Made by a program: the position numbers and the translations under genes
Part shown: positions 7,727-15,258 of the stretch, in pieces
Position numbering within the stretch: position 1 is the stretch's first letter
Layout: each line of letters begins with the position of its first letter
Source of the DNA: OFTM382 sp964352615
GTDB lineage: Bacteria; Planctomycetota; Phycisphaerae; Phycisphaerales; UBA1924
Assembly (NCBI GenBank): GCA_964352615.1
Contig: CAYGSG010000045.1
Coordinates: 1-22,064, forward strand
DNA length: 22,064 nucleotides
Direction of reading: 5' to 3'
Notes under the pieces: generated by a model
Told to the model about the DNA's origin: nothing
Database searches by the model: none
What the model saw: only the letters and a program-made list of their open reading frames with translations

Positions 7727-9625
7727 ATGCCACCATGCTTCTTTGCACCGCATCGCCGCTCGGGCGCCCTAATCGCCGCTCCCGGCCGCCGGGTGCTCGG
7801 TGCCCCACTGCTTTTGCTGGCCAGTTGGCTGGCGGCATCGATGCTGGTTGGCTGTGCGAATCCGATGGCCGCGATCGACAAAAAAATCAACAAAGCCGCC
7901 GAATCTCGGGCGGTGGCCATCGGTTCCAACCGCTCGCCCACGCTCCAGCCCTTCGAGACCAGACGCTCACGGGGGGCCAAAACGGACAAGAACCCCGACA
8001 CCCGCAACCCCTCGGCTGCCGAGCTCGACTACACCGGCCGAGCCCCGGACGGGCGAACCCCCGCAGAAGTTGCGCGGTCCCTGAGCAACACGCTGGAGGG
8101 CTACGGCGAACGAGCCGTCGGGCTCAGCGATGCCGAGGTCAGAACCATCTCGCTTGCCGATGCGTTTGGCATCGCCCAGCGGCAGTCCCGCGAGTACCGC
8201 ACCGCCGAGGAGGACTATCTGATCGCGTCGATCCGGCTGCTCATCGAGCGGCACCTGTTCGACCCACGCCTGTTCAACGATACCTCGCTCACGCTTGATT
8301 CCGACGGTTCCGACGGGCGGTTCGACAGCGCGCTGCGCGTCATCAACACCATGCGGGTGGCCAAGCAGCTTCCCTACGGCGGCAGCGTCGAGGCCCGCTG
8401 GGTGTGGAGCGCCGCCGAGCAACTCAGATCAAGCGTCGAGGGCCAGTACGTGCAGTCCTCGCAGCTCGTGCTGAGCGGCGACATCCCGCTGCTGCGCGGC
8501 GCCGGGTACATCGCCCAGGAATCACTCATCCAGTCCGAACGCGACCTCGTGTACGCGGCCCGCGACTACGAACGTTTCCGGCGCACGTTCTACGTCTCCA
8601 TCGCGATCGACTACTTTGATCTGTTGCAAACGCTCGCAGAGATTCGCAACCAGATCGGCCAGCTTGCGAGCCTCCGATTGTTCGAGCAACAGCGCCGCGA
8701 GCTGTACGAGGCGGGCCGCATCAGCGAGTTCGACGTCAACGACGCGGCCAACCGCGTGCTCTCAGCCGAATCATCGCTCGCATCGCGCCGCGAGTCGTAC
8801 GCCCTCGGCCTTGATCGATTCAAGATCCGCTTGGGCATTCCCGTCACCGAGCCGTTGCAGTTGCTGGGCGTGCAAGTGCTGCTCGATCCGCCAGCGGCCA
8901 CGCTCGACGAGGCCACCGAATCAGCGCTGCTCTACCGCCTCGATCTTCAGACGAGTGCCGACCGCGTGCTGGATTCGTCGCGCTCGCTCGACAACGCGCG
9001 CAACCAACTGCTGCCTGAACTCAACATCGGCGGATCGGCCCGGCTGCCTACCGACCCCGACACCAACGAGGGCGGGGTTGCCTTCGATCCCGATGAGGCG
9101 GACCTGTCGGCGAGCCTCGATCTCTCGCTGCCGCTGGATCGCCGCATCGAACGCCTGCGCATGCGCGAGTCGCAGATCCGCGTGCAACGCTCTGAGCGCG
9201 CGTACGAGCGCGACCGCGACCAGGTCATCCTTGAAGTGCGCCAGCGGTTGCGGGCAATCGACCTTGCACGGTTCAGGCTTGAGCTTGCGCAGCGTCAGGT
9301 CGAGATCAACGAGCGCCGGCAAGAAGAACAGCGCATCAAGGCCGACGAGGTCGATACCAACCGCCGGCTCGATACCGAGGCTGACTTGCTCAACTCGAAG
9401 AACGCTCGGGACCAGGCCGCCACCGACCTTCGCATCGCGATTCTCAACTACCTGCTCTCGGCTGGCCGGCTTCGCGTCGCCAACACCGGTCAGCTCGCGC
9501 CGCTCGACGGCATGACCATCGAGTACACCGATACACCAGTAAGCTTCAGCGAGCTGTTCGGTCGCTCCGACCTGTTCGAGCAATTGCAGCCAACGCCCGA
9601 CGATGCTGCGGGCAGTGGCGACTAA
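7727..9625 (+). CDS. TolC/OEP-family outer-membrane efflux lipoprotein
   Basis: The 632-residue product starts with a basic n-region, a hydrophobic stretch (GAPLLLLASWLAASM) and the lipobox LVGC with Cys43, so it should be lipidated and outer-membrane anchored like OprM-type channels. Residues about 44-135 are a polar, probably unstructured linker. From about 137 (VRTISLADAFGIAQ) to about 600 the sequence shows the two-fold repeat of the OEP domain: ISLADA-type openings, long amphipathic coiled-coil helices such as LASLRLFEQQRRELYEAGRISEFDV, and a second half with LAQRQVEINERRQEEQR-KADEVD. Such proteins form trimeric exit ducts for efflux pumps or type I secretion. No membrane-fusion protein or pump gene is nearby, so its partner is encoded elsewhere. 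The ATG was chosen because it gives a complete lipoprotein signal; the frame is open further upstream without meaning. Confidence 0.87.
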   Translation: MPPCFFAPHRRSGALIAAPGRRVLGAPLLLLASWLAASMLVGCANPMAAIDKKINKAAESRAVAIGSNRSPTLQPFETRRSRGAKTDKNPDTRNPSAAELDYTGRAPDGRTPAEVARSLSNTLEGYGERAVGLSDAEVRTISLADAFGIAQRQSREYRTAEEDYLIASIRLLIERHLFDPRLFNDTSLTLDSDGSDGRFDSALRVINTMRVAKQLPYGGSVEARWVWSAAEQLRSSVEGQYVQSSQLVLSGDIPLLRGAGYIAQESLIQSERDLVYAARDYERFRRTFYVSIAIDYFDLLQTLAEIRNQIGQLASLRLFEQQRRELYEAGRISEFDVNDAANRVLSAESSLASRRESYALGLDRFKIRLGIPVTEPLQLLGVQVLLDPPAATLDEATESALLYRLDLQTSADRVLDSSRSLDNARNQLLPELNIGGSARLPTDPDTNEGGVAFDPDEADLSASLDLSLPLDRRIERLRMRESQIRVQRSERAYERDRDQVILEVRQRLRAIDLARFRLELAQRQVEINERRQEEQRIKADEVDTNRRLDTEADLLNSKNARDQAATDLRIAILNYLLSAGRLRVANTGQLAPLDGMTIEYTDTPVSFSELFGRSDLFEQLQPTPDDAAGSGD

Positions 9626-9642
9626 CCCTTGGTTGCGGGTTA
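9623..9642. terminator. inverted repeat containing both stop codons of convergent genes
   Basis: TAACCC (9623-9628), an eight-base loop, and GGGTTA (9637-9642) form a perfect six-pair stem. The left TAA is the stop of the TolC-like gene and the right TTA is the minus-strand stop of the acetyltransferase gene. There is no T tract, so termination strength is uncertain, but the symmetry fits a bidirectional 3'-end structure. Confidence 0.4.
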
Positions 9643-10308
9643 CGCGCAGACAGGCAGGATGGAGTACAGATCGTGCGAGGCCCACTCGCCGCCCGCGCAC
9701 CGCATGGTGTCGCCCCGCGAATCGATGGCTTCGAACCCGATTCGGCTTGCCAATCGCGCGCTGCGTTCGTGGCCGGGCTTGATGGACGCCGTCAGCCTGT
9801 GCAATCCAAGGCCCGCGGGCATGTCAAGAAACGCGTAGTCCACGACGGCGCCGACCGCCTCGGTCGCCAGACCCAGCCCCTGATGCTCGACCCCGAGCCA
9901 CCAATTGACATCGCCGGCGGAGTCGAGCCCGCGCTCGATCGCGTTGATGTTGAAGCCTCCGATGAGTTCGCCGCCATCGAGCATGGCCACCCGACGCCAG
10001 TTTCGGCCGGTGGCTTCGCCCTGCTCGGTCAGCGCGAGCTGGCGCTCGAACAGTTCGCTGTCGCTCTCGTTGGGCGCGTGCAGCGGGGCGTAGCGATCAA
10101 GGTCGTCCCGGCTGGATTGCACAAGGGCGATCCACTGCTCACGGTCGCTGGCGCGGAGCGGCCTGAGCACAAGCCGGCTCGAGCGGAGCACGCTGCCGCT
10201 CTCGATCTCGATCGGTCCGTGAGCCAGCATCTCGGCGAGCGGCTGGCCTGCATCGGCTGCGTGCTCGTGGGCGGACACCGTTCTGAGTGCGATCGCGGGC
10301 TTGGGCAT
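9640..10308 (-). CDS. GNAT-family (RimJ/RimL-like) N-acetyltransferase
   Basis: The 222-residue product is a GNAT-fold acetyltransferase of the RimJ/RimL type, which transfers acetyl from acetyl-CoA to an amino group of a protein or small molecule. The domain begins around residue 44 with SRLVLRPLRASDREQW. It continues with ELIGGFNINAIERG and WWLGVEHQGLGLATEA, where HQGLGLATEA (about 142-151) is the acetyl-CoA pyrophosphate loop, then GLHRLTASIKPGHERSARLASRIGFE near the C terminus. About 40 N-terminal residues precede the domain; a later Met at residue 27 is an alternative start and no ribosome site chooses clearly. It lies 114 bases downstream of gnd on the same strand and converges on the TolC-like gene with a 14-base gap. 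The substrate is not predictable. Confidence 0.87.
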   Translation of the reverse strand: MPKPAIALRTVSAHEHAADAGQPLAEMLAHGPIEIESGSVLRSSRLVLRPLRASDREQWIALVQSSRDDLDRYAPLHAPNESDSELFERQLALTEQGEATGRNWRRVAMLDGGELIGGFNINAIERGLDSAGDVNWWLGVEHQGLGLATEAVGAVVDYAFLDMPAGLGLHRLTASIKPGHERSARLASRIGFEAIDSRGDTMRCAGGEWASHDLYSILPVCA

Positions 10309-10422
10309 GGTCCCAACTTCGGCTTACCGGGCGTGGGACTTGACTCTCGGACGTAGATTGCGGCGCAATCGATAGGCAACGCCGCTCAACGTCCTAGAAA
10401 ACCGCCCTTGCATCCGTGCCAA

Positions 10423-11979
10423 TCAGGCCTGCACTTCGGGGCGTTCCTTTGCAGGCCAATCGAGGTGGAAGAACTCGCCGCGCGGCGCGTCAACGCGTTC
10501 GTAAGTGTGCGCGCCGAAGTAATCCCGCTGGGCTTGCAGCAGGCTCGCCGGCAGCCTAGCCGATCGCAGCGAGTCGTAGTACGCCAGAGCGCTCGAGAAC
10601 GCGGGCGTGGGCACGCCCTGCAGCGCCGCCGTCGCGACGACCCGCCGCCATGCGTCCTGGGCGTTGTCCACGGCCTCGACGAACGCGGGCGCCATCAACA
10701 GGTTGGGCAGGTCCGCCCGTTCGCGGTACGCGAGCGTGATCTCGTGGAGCAGGCCGGCCCGGATGATGCACCCGCCGCGCCAAATCTGAGCGATCTCCGC
10801 AAAATCAAGGTCCCAGTTGTTCTCTTTGGAAGCCTCGGCCATCAGCCCAAAGCCCTGGGCGTACGCGCAGATCTTCGAGCAGTACAGCGCCTGGCGCACG
10901 TCCTCGACGAACTGGGCGCGGTCGCCATCGAACTCGGGCGATTCTGGCCCATCGAGCACTTCAGAGGCCGAGACGCGCAGGTCCTTGAACGAGCTGATCG
11001 CGCGCGCAAACACAGCCTCGGCGATCGTTGGTGCGGGCACGCCCATGTCGAGCGACGCCACCGCTGTCCACTTGCCCGTGCCCTTCTGACCGGCGCGATC
11101 GAGCACAATGTCAACGAAGGGCTTGGACGTCTTCGCGTCCACCTGAGCCAGGATGTCCGCCGTAATCTCGATCAGGAACGAGTCAAGCTCCGTGTCGTCC
11201 CACGCCTTGAACACGTCCGACAACTCAGCGGGCGACAGCTCGAGCACGGTGCGCAGCAGGTCGTACGCCTCGCAGATGAGCTGCATGTCGGCGTACTCGA
11301 TGCCGTTGTGAACCATCTTGACATAGTGACCCGCCGAGCCCGGTCCGATGAACGCTGTGCACGCCTCGGCGTTCTCATCATCGACGGTCTTGCCCGGTGC
11401 GGCGCCCTCGATGGGCTTGCCCGTGCGCGCATCGACCTTGGCGGCGATGGCCTGCCAGATCGGTTCGAGCACGGGCCATGCCTCGCGGTCGCCGCCGGGC
11501 ATCAGGCTCGGCCCGAACCGGGCGCCGGTTTCCCCGCCGCTGACGCCCGAACCGATGAACCGCAGACCTTTGGCCGCCAGTGCCTCGGCCCTGCGGGCGG
11601 TGTCGTCCCAGTGGGCGTTGCCGCCGTCGACGATGACATCACCCGGCTCCATGTGCTCAGCGAGCGAGTCGATCACCGCGTCGGTCGCTTTGCCCGCTTT
11701 GATCAGGATGATGGCGACCCTGGGCCGCTTGAGGGCGCTCACAAAGTCCGCCACGCTCTCGCACCCGACCAGTCCGCCCGGCCCCTTGCCGCGGTAGCCC
11801 GGTCCAAAGGTGCCCGCGGGGTGCTCAGCGAGCATGGCCTCGGTGACGGAGGTCGTGCGGTTGTGGACAGCGACCGAAAAGCCGTGGTCGGCGATGTTCA
11901 GGGCGAGGTTCTGGCCCATGACGGCCAGTCCGACGACGCCTGCATCAGCGGAGGCGGGCTTGGGTGTTTCGAGCGTCAT
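10423..11979 (-). CDS. gnd: 6-phosphogluconate dehydrogenase, decarboxylating
   Basis: This enzyme oxidatively decarboxylates 6-phosphogluconate to ribulose 5-phosphate with NADP(H) formation in the oxidative pentose phosphate pathway, in the cytoplasm. The 518-residue product has the N-terminal Rossmann fold (GVVGLAVMGQNLALNIADHGF, residues 14-34), HNRTTS, the substrate loop GVSGGETGARFGPSLMPGG (145-163), and GHYVKMVHNGIEYADMQLI (217-235) with catalytic Lys221 and Glu228. The helical C-terminal domain includes KGTGKWTAVASLDMGVPAPTI, IWRGGCIIRAGLL and the final THYERVD-like segment. It is somewhat longer than the usual 470-485 residues because of a short N-terminal extension and extra residues around 182-206. 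The ATG at 11979 has AGGAG ten bases upstream (11990-11994). An open extension to 12042 is ignored. Confidence 0.96.
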   Translation of the reverse strand: MTLETPKPASADAGVVGLAVMGQNLALNIADHGFSVAVHNRTTSVTEAMLAEHPAGTFGPGYRGKGPGGLVGCESVADFVSALKRPRVAIILIKAGKATDAVIDSLAEHMEPGDVIVDGGNAHWDDTARRAEALAAKGLRFIGSGVSGGETGARFGPSLMPGGDREAWPVLEPIWQAIAAKVDARTGKPIEGAAPGKTVDDENAEACTAFIGPGSAGHYVKMVHNGIEYADMQLICEAYDLLRTVLELSPAELSDVFKAWDDTELDSFLIEITADILAQVDAKTSKPFVDIVLDRAGQKGTGKWTAVASLDMGVPAPTIAEAVFARAISSFKDLRVSASEVLDGPESPEFDGDRAQFVEDVRQALYCSKICAYAQGFGLMAEASKENNWDLDFAEIAQIWRGGCIIRAGLLHEITLAYRERADLPNLLMAPAFVEAVDNAQDAWRRVVATAALQGVPTPAFSSALAYYDSLRSARLPASLLQAQRDYFGAHTYERVDAPRGEFFHLDWPAKERPEVQA

Positions 11980-12137
11980 AGGGAAGCAACTCCTGGAAAC
12001 TGGTTTCGGAACCGACCAGAGCGTATCCGATCGCCCGATCAAAGGCCGCTACGAGGGCTATCGGCATGATTCAGATCGATTCGCATCCGCGTTGGATGGG
12101 GAATGAGTCGGGTTCGCTACATTTTTCTGTATTTTAT

Positions 12138-12146
12138 TGGCATAAT
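12138..12146 (+). promoter_or_regulatory. candidate extended -10 promoter
   Basis: TGG followed by CATAAT (12141-12146) matches an extended -10 element (TGn plus five of six -10 bases). It lies in an AT-rich tract that stands out in this GC-rich window. The -35 region (around TACATT at 12118) is a poor match. Transcription would start near 12153 and run rightward into the predicted RNA. On the minus strand the same tract contains TAAAAT (complement of 12131-12136), which could serve gnd. Confidence 0.4.
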
Positions 12147-12152
12147 CACGGA

Positions 12153-12386
12153 TTAGGTTCTTGGCAAAGGCACCGAGCCGGGTTATCGTCCCACCTGAGA
12201 GACGTGGACCCTGCCGGGTCATCGGAGGAGAGAACAGATTTCGCCCAGCCATCCCAGGCGGCGAGGTCAAAGAGGAGAGCACCGAACAAGATCGGTTGCG
12301 ACCGCCGTCGACGTTACGGCTACCCAGACCACTCACCCTCTCTTCTCGCCCCGTTGGTGAAAGCCAACGGGGCGGTTTGTTTTTGC
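12153..12386 (+). ncRNA. candidate structured small RNA of unknown class
   Basis: A promoter-like -10 element and an intrinsic terminator frame about 230 bases on the plus strand with no credible protein. Four hairpins precede the terminator: GACCC/GGGTC (12207-12211 with 12216-12220); a 12-pair stem with a two-base bulge (12237-12268, loop 12251-12256); ACCGA/TCGGT (12281-12285 with 12292-12296); and GCCGT/ACGGC (12304-12308 with 12316-12320). Both neighbours are on the other strand, so this cannot be a leader for an adjacent gene. I compared it by eye with 6S RNA, tmRNA, RNase P RNA, SRP RNA and common riboswitch cores and found no diagnostic motif. Short stems arise easily in GC-rich DNA, so the main support is the terminator and its position. 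Confidence 0.4.
12348..12386 (+). terminator. strong intrinsic (rho-independent) terminator
   Basis: GCCCCGTTGG (12348-12357), a six-base loop TGAAAG, and CCAACGGGGC (12364-12373) form a perfect ten-pair stem, followed by GGTTTGTTTTTG. The T tract is on the plus strand only; on the minus strand the stem is followed by purine-rich sequence, so it is not a terminator for the DUF393 gene ending at 12410. It must end a plus-strand transcript, yet no plus-strand protein gene lies upstream for almost 3 kb. Confidence 0.8.
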
Positions 12387-12409
12387 ACACCGAACGGCCT
12401 GAAGCCTAT

Positions 12410-12811
12410 TCAGGGCAGCATCCGGGCTCGGTCGGCTTCATTGGGCACCTCGCACCGCTCCACCCGCCCGGCGATCTTGTACCGGTTCGCCGCGACCATC
12501 CGGTAGCCCCAGTCCCGGATCGGCCTGGGCACCGCCCAGAGTTTGATGCCGAATATCGCGGGCCATCCACCCATCGCCATCAGCATCTGCGCGACCGCTT
12601 CGCTGCGGGTGTAAAGCTTGCCCTGACGCACAAACACCATCGAGCTCATGTCCACGGGCTTGCCCGCGTGATCGAGATTGGCGTAGGTCTCGCCCTGAAT
12701 CGGCGCAAAGCGGAGCACGGCCTTGCGGTCGTGCTTGAGCATCCATCGGACCGACCACGAGCACATGCCGCACGTGCCGTCAAAGAACACAATCGGGCCT
12801 GCGTCGTTCAT
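12410..12811 (-). CDS. DUF393 / DCC-family thiol-disulfide oxidoreductase-like protein
   Basis: The 133-residue product is a member of the DCC (DUF393, YuxK-like) family. The defining motif FFDGTCGMC occurs at residues 9-17, with the Cys14-x-x-Cys17 pair of a thioredoxin-like fold, followed by LRFAPIQGE and a region around MSSMVFVRQGKLYTRSEA that is typical of the family. A redox role is assumed from the motif but substrates are not established. Its ATG overlaps the stop of the upstream DUF2071 gene by four bases (ATGA), with GGAG five bases ahead inside that gene, so the two are translationally coupled. The C-terminal 30 residues (WGYRMVAANRYKIAGRVERCEVP) also match the family pattern. Confidence 0.87.
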   Translation of the reverse strand: MNDAGPIVFFDGTCGMCSWSVRWMLKHDRKAVLRFAPIQGETYANLDHAGKPVDMSSMVFVRQGKLYTRSEAVAQMLMAMGGWPAIFGIKLWAVPRPIRDWGYRMVAANRYKIAGRVERCEVPNEADRARMLP

Positions 12812-13542
12812 GCCTGCTCCGTGCGCACAGCGTTCATCGCCTTGAGCTTCCAGCCGTCAACCTTGAGGGTGTCCGCGTGCAGCGCCATCGGTTCGACGCC
12901 AGCCTTGAACGCAGTCTCAAAGCCTGCGCTTGCGATCAGCGTGTCGTCGAGGTGCTCGACCTTCGCTGTGCGCAGCGGCCAGGGCTCGTGGAAAACCCGT
13001 CCCCCCATGATCCGGCCCCGGCGCTTGCTGAACAGCCAGTACCGCTCGGTCAGAAAGTGCTCGATCGAACCGGGCTCGGCGATGGGCAGTTCCTCGCCGC
13101 GATGCCACATCACATGCGTGCGCTGCTGCGGATTCGCCCGGCGGTGCAGCGCGTAATCGTTCACGCCGTCCATGCTCGTCACCGTGAACGTGCTGTGGAG
13201 GTAGTTCAGGCTCCACATCCAGCGTGCGCCCAGCACGGGCAGCAGGTGCTCGGCATCCAGGCTAAAGAACCACACGCCCGAAACCACGTCGCCATCGGCG
13301 TTGCGAGCACGCACGTACGTGCGCACGTTGCACTCGTAGAACGTGCTCATGCCGGGCAGCTTGGGCACACCTCGGAAGCTGGTGTCCTCCATCAAGAACG
13401 GCACCAGCGCGATCCACGCAGTTCCATCGAACGTGTCAATTTCTAGCTCGCTCGGCACCGCTGCCCGCACCGCCTCCACCGGCACCGGCCAGTGCAGGAA
13501 CAGCAGGTTGCTCCACCGCATGAGAACGTCGGGAGGGGGCAT
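12808..13542 (-). CDS. DUF2071 (YqjF-like) family protein
   Basis: The 244-residue product matches the DUF2071/YqjF family in length and motifs: LLFLHWPVPVEAVRAAVPSEL near the N terminus, DTFDGTAWIALVPFLMED, FYECNVRTYVR, VVSGVWFFSLDAEHLLPVLGAR, PGSIEHFLTERYWLF and FHEPWPLRTAKVEHLDD. The family is widespread and has no settled biochemical function. It is the first gene of a two-gene unit with the DUF393 protein, sharing a four-base ATGA overlap, which suggests joint function or at least joint expression. The start is the ATG at 13542; another Met seven codons later is possible, and neither has a strong ribosome site. A perfect ten-base palindrome GCCTATAGGC sits about 45 bases upstream. Confidence 0.88.
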   Translation of the reverse strand: MPPPDVLMRWSNLLFLHWPVPVEAVRAAVPSELEIDTFDGTAWIALVPFLMEDTSFRGVPKLPGMSTFYECNVRTYVRARNADGDVVSGVWFFSLDAEHLLPVLGARWMWSLNYLHSTFTVTSMDGVNDYALHRRANPQQRTHVMWHRGEELPIAEPGSIEHFLTERYWLFSKRRGRIMGGRVFHEPWPLRTAKVEHLDDTLIASAGFETAFKAGVEPMALHADTLKVDGWKLKAMNAVRTEQA

Positions 13543-13585
13543 GCGGCAGTGTAGTAGCGAACCTGTAACCCAACTTATGCCTTCA

Positions 13586-13595
13586 GCCTATAGGC
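13586..13595. promoter_or_regulatory. ten-base palindrome upstream of the DUF2071 gene
   Basis: GCCTATAGGC is perfectly palindromic and lies 44-53 bases before the DUF2071 ATG, next to a second short inverted repeat (GCAC-AGCCT-GTGC). It is placed where an operator or core promoter could be. Evidence is positional only. Confidence 0.25.
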
Positions 13596-13707
13596 ACAGC
13601 CTGTGCGAGCAATACACCCAATATCGAAAGAGTTCCCGTCCCGGCACTAGCCTGCGGTCGTTGCACAGGAGACGAGGAGTACCGAACGGGCGAGCAAATT
13701 GCTTGAG

Positions 13708-14277
13708 TCATTCCTGATGCAGCTCGTACTTGTTCTGCCACGGCACTGTCAGGACGAAGTTTCGGCTCATCCGGCTCGATTCAAGAGATCGGGCGAATTG
13801 GGTGCGGAAGTGTCTCGCCCAGAATCGCACCACTTCCCGGCGCGGAGCAAATCGGCCGCACTCCGGGCACTCAACCGCTTCACGCGGCCTGCCGAACAGA
13901 TCGTGACCACACCACGGGCATAGCTGAAACTGCGAACGCACCAAGCGCTTTCGCAAATCGTCGGACTGCTTTAGCTCATGTGGCAAGCTGAACAGAACGA
14001 ACGCAACTATGCCGGCACCCACTGCAAGCATCCAGTCAGCACCGAGGCGTCGAGCGATGCCCCCCACAACCATGACTATCGCGACCATCAGCACGGTCCG
14101 GATACTCAAGAACGCGCTCCGCGAGTGCGACGGCTCGTCGGGCAGCTCCGGATGCAGCGGCGCTTTGAGCGACCACGGGATCGAGCCGAGCCTCGGCGAG
14201 GTCACGCCCCAAGCTCTTCGGTAGATCATCTCAAGCGGGTGCAGCTTCTCACGGGCGCGTTGGTCGATGGCGTTCAC
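13708..14277 (-). CDS. two-TM protein with C-terminal zinc ribbon (paralogue A)
   Basis: I do not recognise a named family. The 189-residue product has a polar N terminus with WSLKAPLHPELPDEP (35-49), two hydrophobic segments at about 55-74 and 80-98, and then a zinc-ribbon: QLCPWCGHDL with Cys120/Cys123 and ECPECGRFAP with Cys137/Cys140. This is followed by a basic helix RREVVRFWARHF. The zinc ribbon probably faces the cytoplasm or periplasm on the same side as the N terminus, since there are two TMs. The protein is clearly homologous to the neighbour at 14310-14792: WSL..P...LPD.P, FQLCP.CG.DL..RPR, CPECG..APRREV.R.W and QF all align. The assumed start is a GTG without a strong ribosome site; an ATG at 14229 is an alternative. 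GC content is visibly lower than in the housekeeping genes. Confidence 0.72.
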   Translation of the reverse strand: MNAIDQRAREKLHPLEMIYRRAWGVTSPRLGSIPWSLKAPLHPELPDEPSHSRSAFLSIRTVLMVAIVMVVGGIARRLGADWMLAVGAGIVAFVLFSLPHELKQSDDLRKRLVRSQFQLCPWCGHDLFGRPREAVECPECGRFAPRREVVRFWARHFRTQFARSLESSRMSRNFVLTVPWQNKYELHQE

Positions 14278-14309
14278 CGCGTGATCGTATCACCAAGCGG
14301 TCCATCCGT

Positions 14310-14792
14310 TCAGGTGCCCTCGGCTCGCTTGAACTGCTTGTGCAGGTAGTGAACCCAGTATCGCAAGACTTCTCTTCTCGGAGCCAGCTTGCCGCACTCG
14401 GGGCAGCGGTCCTGCTTGCGCGGCCGCCGAGACAGGTCATACCCGCAATGCGGACAGAGCTGGAAGCGGGCTTTGCCGAGTTCCTTCCGCGTGTCGGAGG
14501 CGATGCTTCGTAAGATCGGAATCGACGCGATGTAGAGCCCCGGAAGAGCTCCAGAGAGAGCGCTGATAAGAGTTGGGATACCCGCTCCCAGCGTCATCAC
14601 TCCTGCCACGCCGCCCGCAGCGACAAGCGGGACTGCTACAAGAACATGCCAAGGGCGCATCTTTGACCTATCGAACCAGACCGGGTGATCCGGCAAGTAG
14701 TCCGCCGGAGGCTCACGAAGAGACCACGGATTAGCCGCCTCGGGCTTCACCCGGGCGTTGGGGGAAAAGATGTTCCAGTTACCGGGTGGCAT
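14310..14792 (-). CDS. two-TM protein with C-terminal zinc ribbon (paralogue B)
   Basis: The 160-residue product (from the ATG at 14792) is a paralogue of the gene immediately downstream. It has NPWSLREPPADYLPDHP at 21-37, hydrophobic segments at about 47-69 and 71-97, Cys113/Cys116 (LCPHCGYDL) and Cys130/Cys133 (RCPECGKLAPRREV), then RYWVHYLHKQF. Function is unknown; the metal-ribbon plus membrane-anchor layout suggests a structural or regulatory membrane protein, not an enzyme. With this ATG the gene overlaps the end of the preceding four-TM gene by 14 bases, consistent with translational coupling. A TTG start at 14870 is open but lies deep inside the neighbour. Paralogue A follows 32 bases after its stop, so the pair is a tandem duplication that has diverged. 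Confidence 0.72.
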   Translation of the reverse strand: MPPGNWNIFSPNARVKPEAANPWSLREPPADYLPDHPVWFDRSKMRPWHVLVAVPLVAAGGVAGVMTLGAGIPTLISALSGALPGLYIASIPILRSIASDTRKELGKARFQLCPHCGYDLSRRPRKQDRCPECGKLAPRREVLRYWVHYLHKQFKRAEGT

Positions 14793-15258
14793 GCGCCGAG
14801 GGTACCGACCGTTGGGCTTGGTAGTATTCAATCGCACCGCGAACACAAACCAACGGCGCCGCGAATACAATGAGTGTCACTGGAGCGACTACTACTAGCC
14901 CCATATGCCCCGCTGAACTTGGCGAGGTTGTCGGCACGAACAACACGACAACGATCGGAACGGCGAATGTGCCCGCCATTGATACGAGCGTAACGACAAT
15001 ACGCTGCTTCAATGAGCCGCAGTTGGTTGCGAGAATGATACCGTGAACAACCATCACCATAAGAAGTAGCACCGAGACGGTGACACCACGAAGCAAGTAG
15101 AACTTCATCATCGATGCTGAGATAAACTCAGGCGAATTGCTTGCGGTAGGCCATCTAAGCGCTAGCAAATCAAAGGCAATCCAGCACGCGAGCAGGGCTG
15201 GTATCGCAAACCACACAGCACCGATGACTGCTATAAACTTGACGACGATCGTTCTCAC
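14779..15258 (-). CDS. small four-TM membrane protein of unknown function
   Basis: No family is recognised. The 159-residue product is highly hydrophobic with four likely TM helices at about residues 5-33, 54-77, 86-109 and 118-139, and a short polar C-terminal tail. Its assumed GTG start overlaps the glmS stop as GTGA, so it is probably translated by coupling from glmS. Its own end overlaps the zinc-ribbon gene that follows. GC content is low for this window: by hand count about 53% at 14941-15000 and 48% at 15061-15120, against 70% in glmS at 15301-15360. This could mean acquisition, relaxed selection, or simply TM-biased codons. The unbroken reading frame, hydrophobic pattern and neat overlaps argue that it is real. 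Confidence 0.65.
   Translation of the reverse strand: MRTIVVKFIAVIGAVWFAIPALLACWIAFDLLALRWPTASNSPEFISASMMKFYLLRGVTVSVLLLMVMVVHGIILATNCGSLKQRIVVTLVSMAGTFAVPIVVVLFVPTTSPSSAGHMGLVVVAPVTLIVFAAPLVCVRGAIEYYQAQRSVPSAHATR

Larger units (their letters stand above)
11980..12409. other. 430-base region without protein-coding genes
   Basis: This gap lies between the starts/ends of two minus-strand genes. It contains the gnd ribosome site and presumed leader (11980 to about 12110), an AT-rich stretch at about 12118-12150 suited to promoters on either strand, and a plus-strand series of hairpins ending in an intrinsic terminator. Open frames crossing it read straight through the terminator and resemble nothing, so I do not call them as genes. 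Confidence 0.7.

Noticed and set aside
10408..12069. 553-codon plus-strand frame opposite gnd
   Set aside because: Antisense shadow of a certain gene; no family features and no ribosome site.
12161..13156. 331-codon plus-strand frame crossing the intergenic region and the DUF393/DUF2071 genes
   Set aside because: It runs through a strong terminator and is antisense to two recognised families; no protein similarity.
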